DNA of 64,000 nucleotides from Burkholderia lata (GTDB taxonomy: Bacteria; Pseudomonadota; Gammaproteobacteria; Burkholderiales; Burkholderiaceae), in NCBI RefSeq assembly GCF_902499335.1, contig NZ_CABVQK010000008.1, positions 248,001-312,000 on the forward strand. The letters run 5' to 3'. Position 1 is the first letter of the stretch. Every line of letters begins with the position of its first letter. Both the position numbers and the translations under genes were made by a program. Below are positions 1-8,690 of this stretch, piece by piece. Below the pieces are notes generated by a model. It was not told where the DNA came from. It did no database searches and saw only the letters and a list, made by a program, of their open reading frames with translations.

Positions 1-34
1 GCCGTGCCTGCCGGCACGCGCACGCGCCGCCCGA

Positions 35-307
35 TCAGAGCGCGGTTTCGACGATCGTCCTGCCGCTGATCGCCCGCTCGACGAGCTGTTCGTCACCGAC
101 CTTGCGGATCGCATCGTCGAGCAGCCCCTCCGGTTCTTCCGTCGCCACTTTCAGCAAGCCCGACAGCCCGCGCGCGTCGAGCACCACCAGCGTCTCCATC
201 GAATCCGCGCGGCTCACAAGCACGCGGCGGAATGCCGGCCCCGCGCCGAAGCTCGCGCAGAGTGCAATCGTCTCGCTGCCAAGCGTGTAGTCGAAATTTT
301 TGATCAT
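35..307 (-). CDS. Small hypothetical protein (90 aa)
   Basis: I do not recognise this protein. It is a 90-residue soluble-looking polypeptide with no signal peptide or membrane segment. The first half looks beta-rich (IALCASFGAG, ETLVVLDARG) and the second half is acidic and helical, with a possible alpha/beta fold. The ATG at 307 is the only sensible start; no strong Shine-Dalgarno sequence is visible. Codon use matches the neighbours. It stands alone on the minus strand, with 223 non-coding bases between it and the next gene. Confidence 0.6.
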   Translation of the reverse strand: MIKNFDYTLGSETIALCASFGAGPAFRRVLVSRADSMETLVVLDARGLSGLLKVATEEPEGLLDDAIRKVGDEQLVERAISGRTIVETAL

Positions 308-448
308 GATCTGCCGCCGTTGCAGAGAAATGGCGCGGTGCCGTGACGTCGGTACGCTCGCGCGTGCCGCCGAAAGGACGGACGGGGTCCAAACCGTTCG
401 CCGACAACACCATGCTAGGCGTACAGTATTAATGAAGACTTAAGGCGC

Positions 449-486
449 CGACGGCGGCAGCGAAACCTCTCGCTTGTCCGCCGTCG
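449..486 (-). terminator. Strong hairpin downstream of the 531-1265 gene
   Basis: A perfect 9-bp outer stem (CGACGGCGG with CCGCCGTCG) encloses a 5-bp inner stem (AGCGA with TCGCT). It lies 45 bases after the stop of the minus-strand gene ending at 531. The T-run is weak, so termination is likely but not certain. The rest of 308-530 holds the presumed promoter of the small gene at 35-307 and nothing else recognisable. Confidence 0.5.
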
Positions 487-530
487 ACCTTTGATGCACG
501 GTTAACCGATTACGCCGATGCGGCGTGAGC

Positions 531-1265
531 CTACCGCGGGCTGATCGAGAACAGCAGGCCGTCGGTATCGTTCGAGACCGCGGAGTAACGCAGCTTTCCG
601 ACGCTACGCTCGATCATTTTGGATTCCTTGCGACCTTCCATGGCGAGCTGGATCACGTTCACGACGGTTTTCGTATCGTCATGTTCCGCAGTAGCGGCCG
701 GATTGACCGCTGCCGCGATCGTGACAAGGGTAGCGACGGACTTCAGCATCACCCCCGGCTCATCAACGCCGATGTGGATCACGAGTTCGCGAAGCGTTCC
801 GTCGGACTTGTTGACGACACCGGCCAACGTGAGGTTGCGGCCGACCGACTGCTGAAAACCGTCATAAACGGTATCGTGAACGAGTTCGATTTCCGCGAGC
901 GCGTCCTTGCCGCCCGCCGCGGAAACCCGGCGATTGTAGTTGCTGCGAAACTGCTGCGGTGTCAGGTCAAGCGACAGGCGCGGTGCGGCTGCGGTGCCCG
1001 GGCTCGACGCTGCGTCGACGGCGACATCATCTGCATGGTGGCCGGCGGCCTTGCCCGCGTCGTCCTGCCCCGGGTGGACTAGAGCGGCCACGATCACCGT
1101 CAATATCGCCGCCAATATGCCGCCGAAGAACAGTGACGCGCGCTTTGGCACTGCGCCCGTCTTGTTTCTGAAGAAGGACGGCCAGATCAAACCGATCATG
1201 GCCACGACAATGAACAGTAGGCTGACGCAACCCAACACCCCGGAAACAATACGCATTTTATTCAT
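531..1265 (-). CDS. Membrane-anchored hypothetical protein (244 aa)
   Basis: Function is not recognised. The N-terminus holds two hydrophobic segments (about residues 5-28 and 45-65, the second with FFGGILAAILTVIVAALV). A polar Ala/Asp-rich linker follows, then a soluble domain of about 150 residues containing LDLTPQQFRSNYN and a beta-rich stretch (RNLTLAGVVNKSDGTLRELV). The topology suggests an inner-membrane protein with one globular domain. Initiation could be at the ATG at 1265 or the ATG at 1256; AAGGG sits about 10 bases before the latter. An upstream in-frame start at 1304 has no ribosome binding site and was not used. Confidence 0.6.
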   Translation of the reverse strand: MNKMRIVSGVLGCVSLLFIVVAMIGLIWPSFFRNKTGAVPKRASLFFGGILAAILTVIVAALVHPGQDDAGKAAGHHADDVAVDAASSPGTAAAPRLSLDLTPQQFRSNYNRRVSAAGGKDALAEIELVHDTVYDGFQQSVGRNLTLAGVVNKSDGTLRELVIHIGVDEPGVMLKSVATLVTIAAAVNPAATAEHDDTKTVVNVIQLAMEGRKESKMIERSVGKLRYSAVSNDTDGLLFSISPR

Positions 1266-1310
1266 GCCCTTTTTTTGAATCGAGCATGATAACAAAACCC
1301 ACACAACGCC

Positions 1311-2366
1311 TTACACGCTCCTTTCCGACTCCAGCGGCTCCACCGTCACACCGACCTTCAGCTCCTGATCCGCGCCACCGCCGCGAATCACGCCGCGCAG
1401 CGGCGTCACGTCCGCATAGTCGCGGCCGATCGACAGCATCACGTAGTCGTCGCCCGGCGCGCGATCGTTGGTCGGATCGAGCTGCAGCCAGCCGTTGTCC
1501 TCGGGCCACGCCGGGTCGTACACCTCGACCCACGCATGCGATGCATCGGCGCCGATCAGCCGCGGCTGCCCGGGCGGCGGCTGCGTGAGCAGGTAGCCGC
1601 TCACGTAACGCGCGGCCAGCCCGAGCGAGCGCAGTGCGCCGATCATCACGTGCGCGAAATCCTGGCACACGCCCTTGCGCAACCGCAACGCATCGAGCGC
1701 CGACGTCGTGATGTCGGTGCTGTTCGGCGTATACGCAAAATCGGCATGCACGCGCCGCATCAGATCCCACGCGGCCTGCACGAGCGGCCGTTGCGGCGTG
1801 AAGCTCGCGGCCGCATACGCGGCGAGTTCGGGATCGCACGCGACATGCGGCGACGTGAACACGAATTCGCTCGCCGCGTCGTAGGGCTGCCCCGCGCGGA
1901 ACCGCAAGCGGTCGCGCACGGCTTCCCACGCAGTCGCCTGTTTCGCGTCGGGTTTCGCGATGGCGGGCGGCGGCTCGCCGCGCGCACCGCGCGACCACAC
2001 GGGCGGCGTCACGCGTACCGTGCTGCGGCTGCGCACGAGCAGCGCGTCGTGCGGCTGGTTCAATGCAAACGACGCGCGCGCGTTGCCGAATGCATCGATC
2101 TCGGTACCGACCGATTCCGGCGCGGGATCGATGTCGAGCGCGAACGACAGCACCTGCTGGCGCGGCGTGACGAGCGGCTGCAGGCGTGCCTGGTGCTGCG
2201 CCGATTCGACGCGCGCCGCGTAACGGTATTCGGTGTCGTGCGTGACGCGCAGCAACCGGCCGGGCGCAACAGCGGCCGGTGCGGCCGGCGCCGATGCCGG
2301 TGCCGATGCGTTCCGCGCATTGCCGGAACCGGGTGGCGCTTTCGCCGCGCCTTTCGTCGTCACCAT
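1311..2366 (-). CDS. Transglutaminase-like cysteine protease family protein (351 aa)
   Basis: This is a transglutaminase-superfamily protein with a bacterial transglutaminase N-terminal beta domain (from about residue 35, LLRVTHDTEYRY) followed by the catalytic core. The Cys-His-Asp triad is visible: Cys in GVCQDFAH (codon 234), His in SHAWVEV and Asp in QLDPTND. Family members act as peptidases or transamidases. A proline/alanine-rich N-terminal tail precedes the domain. The ATG at 2366 overlaps the stop of the upstream ATP-grasp/alpha-E gene in the 7-base string ATGGTGA, implying translational coupling. It is the last gene of the six-gene block. This is the conventional copy of the three transglutaminases. 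Confidence 0.85.
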   Translation of the reverse strand: MVTTKGAAKAPPGSGNARNASAPASAPAAPAAVAPGRLLRVTHDTEYRYAARVESAQHQARLQPLVTPRQQVLSFALDIDPAPESVGTEIDAFGNARASFALNQPHDALLVRSRSTVRVTPPVWSRGARGEPPPAIAKPDAKQATAWEAVRDRLRFRAGQPYDAASEFVFTSPHVACDPELAAYAAASFTPQRPLVQAAWDLMRRVHADFAYTPNSTDITTSALDALRLRKGVCQDFAHVMIGALRSLGLAARYVSGYLLTQPPPGQPRLIGADASHAWVEVYDPAWPEDNGWLQLDPTNDRAPGDDYVMLSIGRDYADVTPLRGVIRGGGADQELKVGVTVEPLESERSV

Positions 2367-5008
2367 AACGTCCTGCCCGCCTCGCGCACGTGGCTGAAAT
2401 AGCGCTCGCCGATCCGGTTCGACAATTCCCAGACCGCCTTCACCGTCGTGTCGAGCGCATCGAGCAGCTTGTCGTGCCGGCCGCCGTCGGCGGTCTCGCA
2501 CAGCTCATGCAGCGACCACGTGGGGACGTCGGGAATCGTCTCGGCCAGCTCGGACAGCGCATAGCCTTCACTGCGCTCGACCTTCGTCAGTCGGCCGCGC
2601 AGCGCCTGCACGACCCAGCCGAGCGAGCGCGGGTTGTCGGTATCGAGCACGACGAGCGACAGCAGCGGCGCGACGTCGAAGCCGCGCTGGAACCGCGAAC
2701 GGAACGTGATCGTACTGTCGAACAGTTCCAGCACGAGCTCGAAGCCATCCTGCCGGTGCACCGCGCCCTCGTCGAACGCAGCCTTCAGCACGCTGCACAG
2801 GAAATCCAGCCGGTCGATCTGCCGGCCGATCGACAACAGCCGCCAGCCGTCGTCGCGCGTCATGTTGTCGGTCTGCGCGCCCGTGATCGCGCCGAGCAGC
2901 AGGCCGAGGCGCTCCAGCAACTGCAGCGCCTCGTTGCCGATCTGCTCCTCGGCTTCCGGCAGGCCCGCGCTGTCCGCGAACAGCTGGGTCGCGTCGTCGA
3001 TCAGCCGCCACTGATCGCTCGACAGCCGTTCGCGGATCGCGGCGGCCGCGCCGCGCATCCCGAACAGGCACGACGCGATGCCCGACGTGCGATCCGCGCC
3101 GCGCGTCAGCGACGTTGCGAGCGTGTGCTGGAACGCACGCGGCGCATCGACGGCGTTCGGTGCATCGGCCGCGATCAGGCCCGTGTCGCGGCACAGCGTG
3201 TCGAGCAGTTCCAGGTGCGCGGGGCTGTCGACATCGTCCTCGCCGCGCAGCCGTTCGAGCGCCGCACGCGCGAGGCGCATCAGGTTGGTCGCGCGCTCGG
3301 TGTAGCGACCGAGCCAGAACAGGTTCTCGGCCGCGCGGCTCGCGATCGCGCGCGGGCGTTCGACGAGGTCGTCGGGGCCGAGGTGCGTCTGCAGCAGCGT
3401 CGTCGAATCGACGATGCCTTCGGTCATCACCCATGTATCGACGGTGCTGCCGCCGCGCGGCATCGGCGCGTTGAACAGCGTGTCGCGCGTGCCGACCCGC
3501 GACAGCCCGCCCGGCAGGAGCCGCCAGCGCTGCGCGCCGTCGGCGAGCGCGAAGACGCGCAGCAGCACCGGCTTCGGCACGATGCGCGCGCCGCCATTGC
3601 TGTCGGGCGCGTCGTGGCGCGGCCAGGTCGGCGCCTGCGACAGCGGCAGGTCGGCCTGCACCGTGTAGTGTTCGGGCCGCGCGAGGATCCGCGCGCGCCA
3701 CTCGGCCAGCTGCGCCTGCGTAAGCCGCGCGCCGATCACCGGCTCGAACGGGCCGCCGACCTGCACGTCGGGTGGATAGGATGCCTTCACGATGCTGCGC
3801 GCGAGATGCGGCATCGCGTCGTCGCACGCGGCCGCCTCACCGCACCACCATGAATGCACGGCCGGCAGCGTCAGCGTTTCGCCGAGCAGCCCTTCCGCGA
3901 GACGCGGCATGAAACCGAGCATCGCCGGCGATTCGAGGAAGCTCGAGCCCGGCGCGTTCGCGAGCAGCACGTTGCCCGCGCGCACGGCCTGCAGCAGCCC
4001 CGGCACGCCGAGCATCGAATCGGGCCGCAGTTCGAGCGGATCGAGCCACGCATCGTCGACGCGCCGCAGGATGCCGTGCACGGGTTCGAGCCCGGCCAGC
4101 GTCTTCAGGAAGACGCGGTTATCGCGCGCGGTCAGGTCGCCGCCTTCGACGAGCGTGAGGCCGAGGTAGCGCGCGAGATACGCGTGCTCGAAATACGTCG
4201 CGCTGTGCGGCCCCGGTGTGAGCAACACGATCCGCGAATTCTTGCGGGCCGGGCTGAGCGCCTGCATGCTCTGCAGCAGCGCGCGGTATGCGGATGCGAG
4301 CCGCTGCACGCGCAGCCCGCGAAACCCGCGCGGAAAGAGCCGCGACACGATCAGCCGGTTTTCGAGGAGGTAGCCGAGGCCGGCCGCGCCCTGCGTGTGC
4401 TGCGCGACGATCCGCCACTGCCCGTCCGGGCCGCGCGCGAGATCGAACGCGACGACGTGCAGCCAGGTATCGCCCGGCACGCGCGCGCCGCGCATCGCGC
4501 GCAGGTAGCCGGGATGCCCGGTGACGAGCGCGGGCGGCAGCAGCCCGCGCTCGAGAATCGTCTGCGGCCCGTACAGGTCGGCCAGCGTCGCGTTGAGCAG
4601 CCGCACGCGCTGCAGCACGCCGCGCTCGATCGCGACCCAGTCCTCGGGCGTGACGATCAGCGGCAGCAGGTCGAGCGACCACGGGCCGGCCGCGCCGTCG
4701 CCGGCGCGCTGCTCGTGCAGTTGATAGAACAGGCCGTTCTCGCGCATGCGCCGGTGCAGCGCGTCGGCGCGGCGATCGAGGTCGGCCACGCCGTCGCTGC
4801 CGATCGACGTGAAGAAGCTGCGCCACGCGGGTGCGAGCGCAGGCGCGTTCAGGCCCGCCGCGCTGCCGCGCAGTTCGTCGTAGCGGCCGGCGGCGGCCGG
4901 CGCCGAGAGCGCGGCGGCCAGTTCGGCGGCATCGGGCTGCGCGCCGGTATCAAAAAGCGTGGGCATCGCGTCGGGGGCGGCGAGATGATCGGTGTCAATG
5001 GGCGGCAC
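2360..5008 (-). CDS. Fused circularly permuted ATP-grasp / alpha-E protein (882 aa)
   Basis: The N-terminal ~500 residues match the circularly permuted ATP-grasp type 2 family, and the C-terminal ~320 residues match the alpha-E (DUF403) family (AENLFWLGRYTERATNLMRL). In related bacteria these occur as two adjacent genes, as at 9677-12098 in this window. ATP-grasp proteins of this class are thought to be peptide or amide ligases. Two conserved motifs of the stand-alone copy are changed here: YVLEDNARTPSG corresponds to RIVAQHTQGAAG, and VVKEVHGSGGYG corresponds to IVKASYPPDVQV, so the ligase half may be inactive. The start is GTG at 5008, with GGA about 8 bases upstream; an ATG at 4966 is the alternative. 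Confidence 0.85.
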   Translation of the reverse strand: MPPIDTDHLAAPDAMPTLFDTGAQPDAAELAAALSAPAAAGRYDELRGSAAGLNAPALAPAWRSFFTSIGSDGVADLDRRADALHRRMRENGLFYQLHEQRAGDGAAGPWSLDLLPLIVTPEDWVAIERGVLQRVRLLNATLADLYGPQTILERGLLPPALVTGHPGYLRAMRGARVPGDTWLHVVAFDLARGPDGQWRIVAQHTQGAAGLGYLLENRLIVSRLFPRGFRGLRVQRLASAYRALLQSMQALSPARKNSRIVLLTPGPHSATYFEHAYLARYLGLTLVEGGDLTARDNRVFLKTLAGLEPVHGILRRVDDAWLDPLELRPDSMLGVPGLLQAVRAGNVLLANAPGSSFLESPAMLGFMPRLAEGLLGETLTLPAVHSWWCGEAAACDDAMPHLARSIVKASYPPDVQVGGPFEPVIGARLTQAQLAEWRARILARPEHYTVQADLPLSQAPTWPRHDAPDSNGGARIVPKPVLLRVFALADGAQRWRLLPGGLSRVGTRDTLFNAPMPRGGSTVDTWVMTEGIVDSTTLLQTHLGPDDLVERPRAIASRAAENLFWLGRYTERATNLMRLARAALERLRGEDDVDSPAHLELLDTLCRDTGLIAADAPNAVDAPRAFQHTLATSLTRGADRTSGIASCLFGMRGAAAAIRERLSSDQWRLIDDATQLFADSAGLPEAEEQIGNEALQLLERLGLLLGAITGAQTDNMTRDDGWRLLSIGRQIDRLDFLCSVLKAAFDEGAVHRQDGFELVLELFDSTITFRSRFQRGFDVAPLLSLVVLDTDNPRSLGWVVQALRGRLTKVERSEGYALSELAETIPDVPTWSLHELCETADGGRHDKLLDALDTTVKAVWELSNRIGERYFSHVREAGRTLW

Positions 5009-5180
5009 GGTGTCGTTCCGTCGTCAGGGCGCGGCCGCGCACGCGCGCCGCCCACCGGGCGGCGGGCCGCGGCGCGCGGCCGCAATCTGCCCGCATCCTA
5101 GCATTCCGGCAGGGCCGCCAGCGACCGGAACCGCCGGGTATCGCGAACCGCGCATTGTCGTCCGTCCTGTCATCGTCCGG

Positions 5181-8100
5181 TCACGGCCGCCGCAGGTCGA
5201 GCGTGAACGGGAATTCGCGGCTCGGCGCGGCAGCCGCGACATCCATCCGCCCCGGCGTATGCCCCATCTCGACGAAGCGCGCGAGCCGGCGGCTCTCGGC
5301 TTCGTATGCATTGACCGGGAACGTCGCGTAGTTGCGTCCGCCCGGATGCGCGACGTGATAGCGGCAGCCGCCGAGCGAACGCTGCAGCCACGTATCGACG
5401 ATGTCGAACGTAAGCGGCGCGTGCACGCCGAGGGTCGGATGCAGCGCCGACGGCGGCGACCACGCCTTGTAGCGCACGCCCGCGATGTATTCGCCGACAG
5501 TGCCGGTCGGCTGCAGCGGCAGCGCGCGGCCGTTGACCGTCACGACGTGCCGGTTGTCGTTCAGCCCCGTCACGCGTACCTCGAGCCGTTCGACCGACGA
5601 ATCGACGTAGCGCACGTTGCCGCCGGGCGCGCCCTCCTCGCCCATCACGTGCCACGGTTCCAGCGCGCCGCGCAGCGACAGTTGCATCCCGTTCACCGCA
5701 ATCTGCCCGAACAGCGGGAAGCGGAATTCGAAGTGCGGCGCGAACCACGCCGGATCGAACGCAAAGCCGGCATCGCGCAGTTCGGTCAGCACATCGCCGA
5801 AATCCATCTGAAGAAACTCGGGCAGCATGAAGCGGTCATGCAGCGCGGTGCCCCAGCGCGTAAGCGGCGTGGTGTATGGCGCGGCCCAGAAACGGGCGAC
5901 CAGCGCGCGCAGCAGCAATTGCTGCACGATGCTCATCCGCGCATGCGGCGGCATTTCGAACGCGCGCAGTTCGAGCAGGCCGAGCCGGCCGGTCGACGAG
6001 TCGGGCGAATACAGCTTGTCGATGCAGAACTCGCTGCGGTGCGTGTTGCCGGTCACGTCGATCAGCAGGTTGCGCAGCACGCGGTCGACGAGCCACGGCG
6101 GCATGTCCTGCCCGAACAGCAGCTTGTTGCGCTGGATCTCCGCGAACGCGATGTCGAGTTCGTAGAGCTGATCGTTGCGCGCCTCGTCGACGCGTGGCGC
6201 CTGGCTCGTCGGCCCGATGAAGAGCCCGGAGAACAGGTACGACAGCGACGGATGGTTGTGCCAGTACGCGATCAGGCTCGCAAGCAGGTCCGGGCGGCGC
6301 AGGAACGGGCTGTCGGCCGGCGTCGCGCCGCCGAGCACGAAGTGGTTGCCGCCGCCCGTGCCGACGTGACGGCCGTCGACCATGAACTTCTCGCTGCACA
6401 GCCGCGACTGCCACGCGGCGTCGTACAGGAATTCGGTGTGATCGACCAGTTCGTCGAAGCTCCTGGCTGGATGGATGTTCACCTCGATCACGCCGGGGTC
6501 GGGCGTCACCTGCAGCAGCTTCAGCCGCGCGTCGCGCGGCGGCGGATAGCCTTCGAGCACGAGCTTCACGCCGAGCGAATGTGCGGTCAGCTCGATTGCA
6601 CCGAGCAACTCCAGATAATCCTCGAGCGCGGCGAGCGGCGGCATGAACAGGTACAGGATGCCGTTGCGCACTTCAACGCACAGCGCGGTGCGCGTGATCC
6701 ACGCGGCCGATTCGAAGCGCTCGGGCTGACGACTCGAGTCGCGCGTGGCAGGTCGGCCGTTCGCGGCCGTGCCGTCGTTGCGCCACTGCATCACGGTCTG
6801 CGCGGACGCCTCGCGATGCACGCCGGACAGGTAGCGCGGCGCATCGGCCGGGCCCGCATAGCGCGCACGAATGGCGGCCGCTGCCGGCAGCGCGTCGCGC
6901 GGCGCGAACGGATCGCGTTCGACCAGGTACGGATGGTCGGCGCGGCTGGCCCACGGCAGCGAATCGAGCGGCAGCCGATAGCCCATCGGCGAATCGCCGG
7001 GCACGAGGTACATCCGCTCGTCGCGGAAGAACCACGGGCCGGTTTCCCAGCGCGGACCGTCGAGGCCTGGCGCTTCATCGGCACGCTTGACCGGCAGCAC
7101 GTAGCCGACCACGCTGTCGAGCTGCTGCTCGAACACCTTGCGCAGCCGCGCGCGTTCGAGTTCATCGTCGAGGCGAGAGTCGAACGGGTCCACGTTGACC
7201 GGCAGCCGGCGTTCGCGCCACAGGTAGTACCAGACATCCTCGTAGCCGGGCCGGATGAATTCGCCGGTCAGGTTCAGCCGCGCGGCGAGCGCGTCGATGA
7301 AACGCTTCGCGTCGTCGGTCGTATAGGCGGACGGTTCGCGCTCGTCGGCGAACAGCGACGGATCGTGCCACACCGGCTGGCCGTCCGCACGCCAGAAGAT
7401 CGACAGCGCCCAGCGCGGCAGTTGCTCGCCCGGATACCACTTGCCCTGCCCGAAATGCAGGAAGCCGCCATCGCCGTATTCGGCGCGCAGCCGCTGCACG
7501 AGCTCGGTCGCGTAGCCGCGCTTGGTCGGGCCGAGCGCGTCGGTGTTCCACTCGGCGCCGTCGCGATCGTCGATCGACACGAAGGTCGGCTCACCGCCCT
7601 GCGTGAGCCGCACGTCGCCGGCCGCGAGCGCGCCGTCGACCTGCGTGCCCAGCGCCAGCACGCTGTCCCATTGCGATTCCGTATACGGCTTCGTCACGCG
7701 CGGCGATTCGTACACGCGCGTCACGCTCATCTCGTGCTCGAACGACACCTCGCACTCGTCGATCAGCCCCTCGACCGGCGCGGCGCTCGTCGGCTGCGGC
7801 GTGCAGGCCAGCGGAATGTGGCCTTCGCCGGCGAGCAGGCCCGATGTCGGGTCGAAGCCGATCCAGCCGGCGCCGGGCAGGTAGACCTCGCACCACGCAT
7901 GCAGGTCGGTGAAGTCGACCGACGTGCCGCTCGGGCCGTCGAGCGACTTCACGTCGGGCGTGAGCTGGATCAGGTAGCCCGACACGAAACGCGCGGCAAT
8001 GCCGAGGTGGCGGCACAGCTGCACGAGCAGCCATGCGCTGTCGCGGCACGAGCCCGACGCGAGTTCGAGCGTCTGCACGGGCGTCTGCACGCCCGGCTCC

Positions 8101-8594
8101 ATCCGCACGAGATAGCCGATGTCGTGCTGCAGCTGCTGGTTCAGCGCAACGAGGAAGTTCACAGTGCCGGCCGGCGTGCGGTCGACGCCGTCGACATACG
8201 CGCGGAACAGCGGCGCCGCGCTCGTCTGCGGGTCGCACGCGAGATACGGCGCGAGTTCGGTCTTCAGCGCGTCGTCATAGCTGAACGGATATTGCTCCGC
8301 GCTGGCTTCGAGGAAGAAGTCGAACGGGTTGTACACCGACATCTCGGCGACGAGATCGATCGTGATCTCGAAGTGCTCGGTGCGCTCCGGGAACACGAGC
8401 CGCGCGAGATAGTTCGAGAACGGGTCCTGCTGCCAGTTGATGAAGTGCTGCGCGGGCTCGACCGTCATCGAATACGCGAGGATCGGCGTCCGGCAGTGCG
8501 GCGCGGGACGCAGGCGAACGACCTGCGGGCCGAGGTTGACGAGCCGGTCGTACCGATAGCGGGTGGTGTGATGCAGCGCGACGTGGATGGACAT
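5181..8594 (-). CDS. Large transglutaminase family protein with DUF2126 (1137 aa)
   Basis: Transglutaminase N-terminal domain (from residue 1, MSIHVALHHTTRYRYDR), then a catalytic core with Cys183 in GSCRDSAW and His in DLHAWCEVY, then a long DUF2126 region to the C-terminus. The length and domain order match the known large family found beside circularly permuted ATP-grasp and alpha-E genes. It is presumably a cytoplasmic peptidase or transamidase; no signal peptide is seen. The start codon at 8594 has a poor ribosome binding site, but homology begins at once after it. About 170 bases separate it from the fused ATP-grasp/alpha-E gene and about 100 from the preceding transglutaminase. Confidence 0.88.
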   Translation of the reverse strand: MSIHVALHHTTRYRYDRLVNLGPQVVRLRPAPHCRTPILAYSMTVEPAQHFINWQQDPFSNYLARLVFPERTEHFEITIDLVAEMSVYNPFDFFLEASAEQYPFSYDDALKTELAPYLACDPQTSAAPLFRAYVDGVDRTPAGTVNFLVALNQQLQHDIGYLVRMEPGVQTPVQTLELASGSCRDSAWLLVQLCRHLGIAARFVSGYLIQLTPDVKSLDGPSGTSVDFTDLHAWCEVYLPGAGWIGFDPTSGLLAGEGHIPLACTPQPTSAAPVEGLIDECEVSFEHEMSVTRVYESPRVTKPYTESQWDSVLALGTQVDGALAAGDVRLTQGGEPTFVSIDDRDGAEWNTDALGPTKRGYATELVQRLRAEYGDGGFLHFGQGKWYPGEQLPRWALSIFWRADGQPVWHDPSLFADEREPSAYTTDDAKRFIDALAARLNLTGEFIRPGYEDVWYYLWRERRLPVNVDPFDSRLDDELERARLRKVFEQQLDSVVGYVLPVKRADEAPGLDGPRWETGPWFFRDERMYLVPGDSPMGYRLPLDSLPWASRADHPYLVERDPFAPRDALPAAAAIRARYAGPADAPRYLSGVHREASAQTVMQWRNDGTAANGRPATRDSSRQPERFESAAWITRTALCVEVRNGILYLFMPPLAALEDYLELLGAIELTAHSLGVKLVLEGYPPPRDARLKLLQVTPDPGVIEVNIHPARSFDELVDHTEFLYDAAWQSRLCSEKFMVDGRHVGTGGGNHFVLGGATPADSPFLRRPDLLASLIAYWHNHPSLSYLFSGLFIGPTSQAPRVDEARNDQLYELDIAFAEIQRNKLLFGQDMPPWLVDRVLRNLLIDVTGNTHRSEFCIDKLYSPDSSTGRLGLLELRAFEMPPHARMSIVQQLLLRALVARFWAAPYTTPLTRWGTALHDRFMLPEFLQMDFGDVLTELRDAGFAFDPAWFAPHFEFRFPLFGQIAVNGMQLSLRGALEPWHVMGEEGAPGGNVRYVDSSVERLEVRVTGLNDNRHVVTVNGRALPLQPTGTVGEYIAGVRYKAWSPPSALHPTLGVHAPLTFDIVDTWLQRSLGGCRYHVAHPGGRNYATFPVNAYEAESRRLARFVEMGHTPGRMDVAAAAPSREFPFTLDLRRP

Positions 8595-8690
8595 GGGAGC
8601 TCGGTTCGGGTTGGGCCGGCCGCGCGCCGCGTCGCGCTCGATGCGACGCGGCGGCCCGGCCTGGCGGATTCGGCGAAAGCGTGCGTCGGG

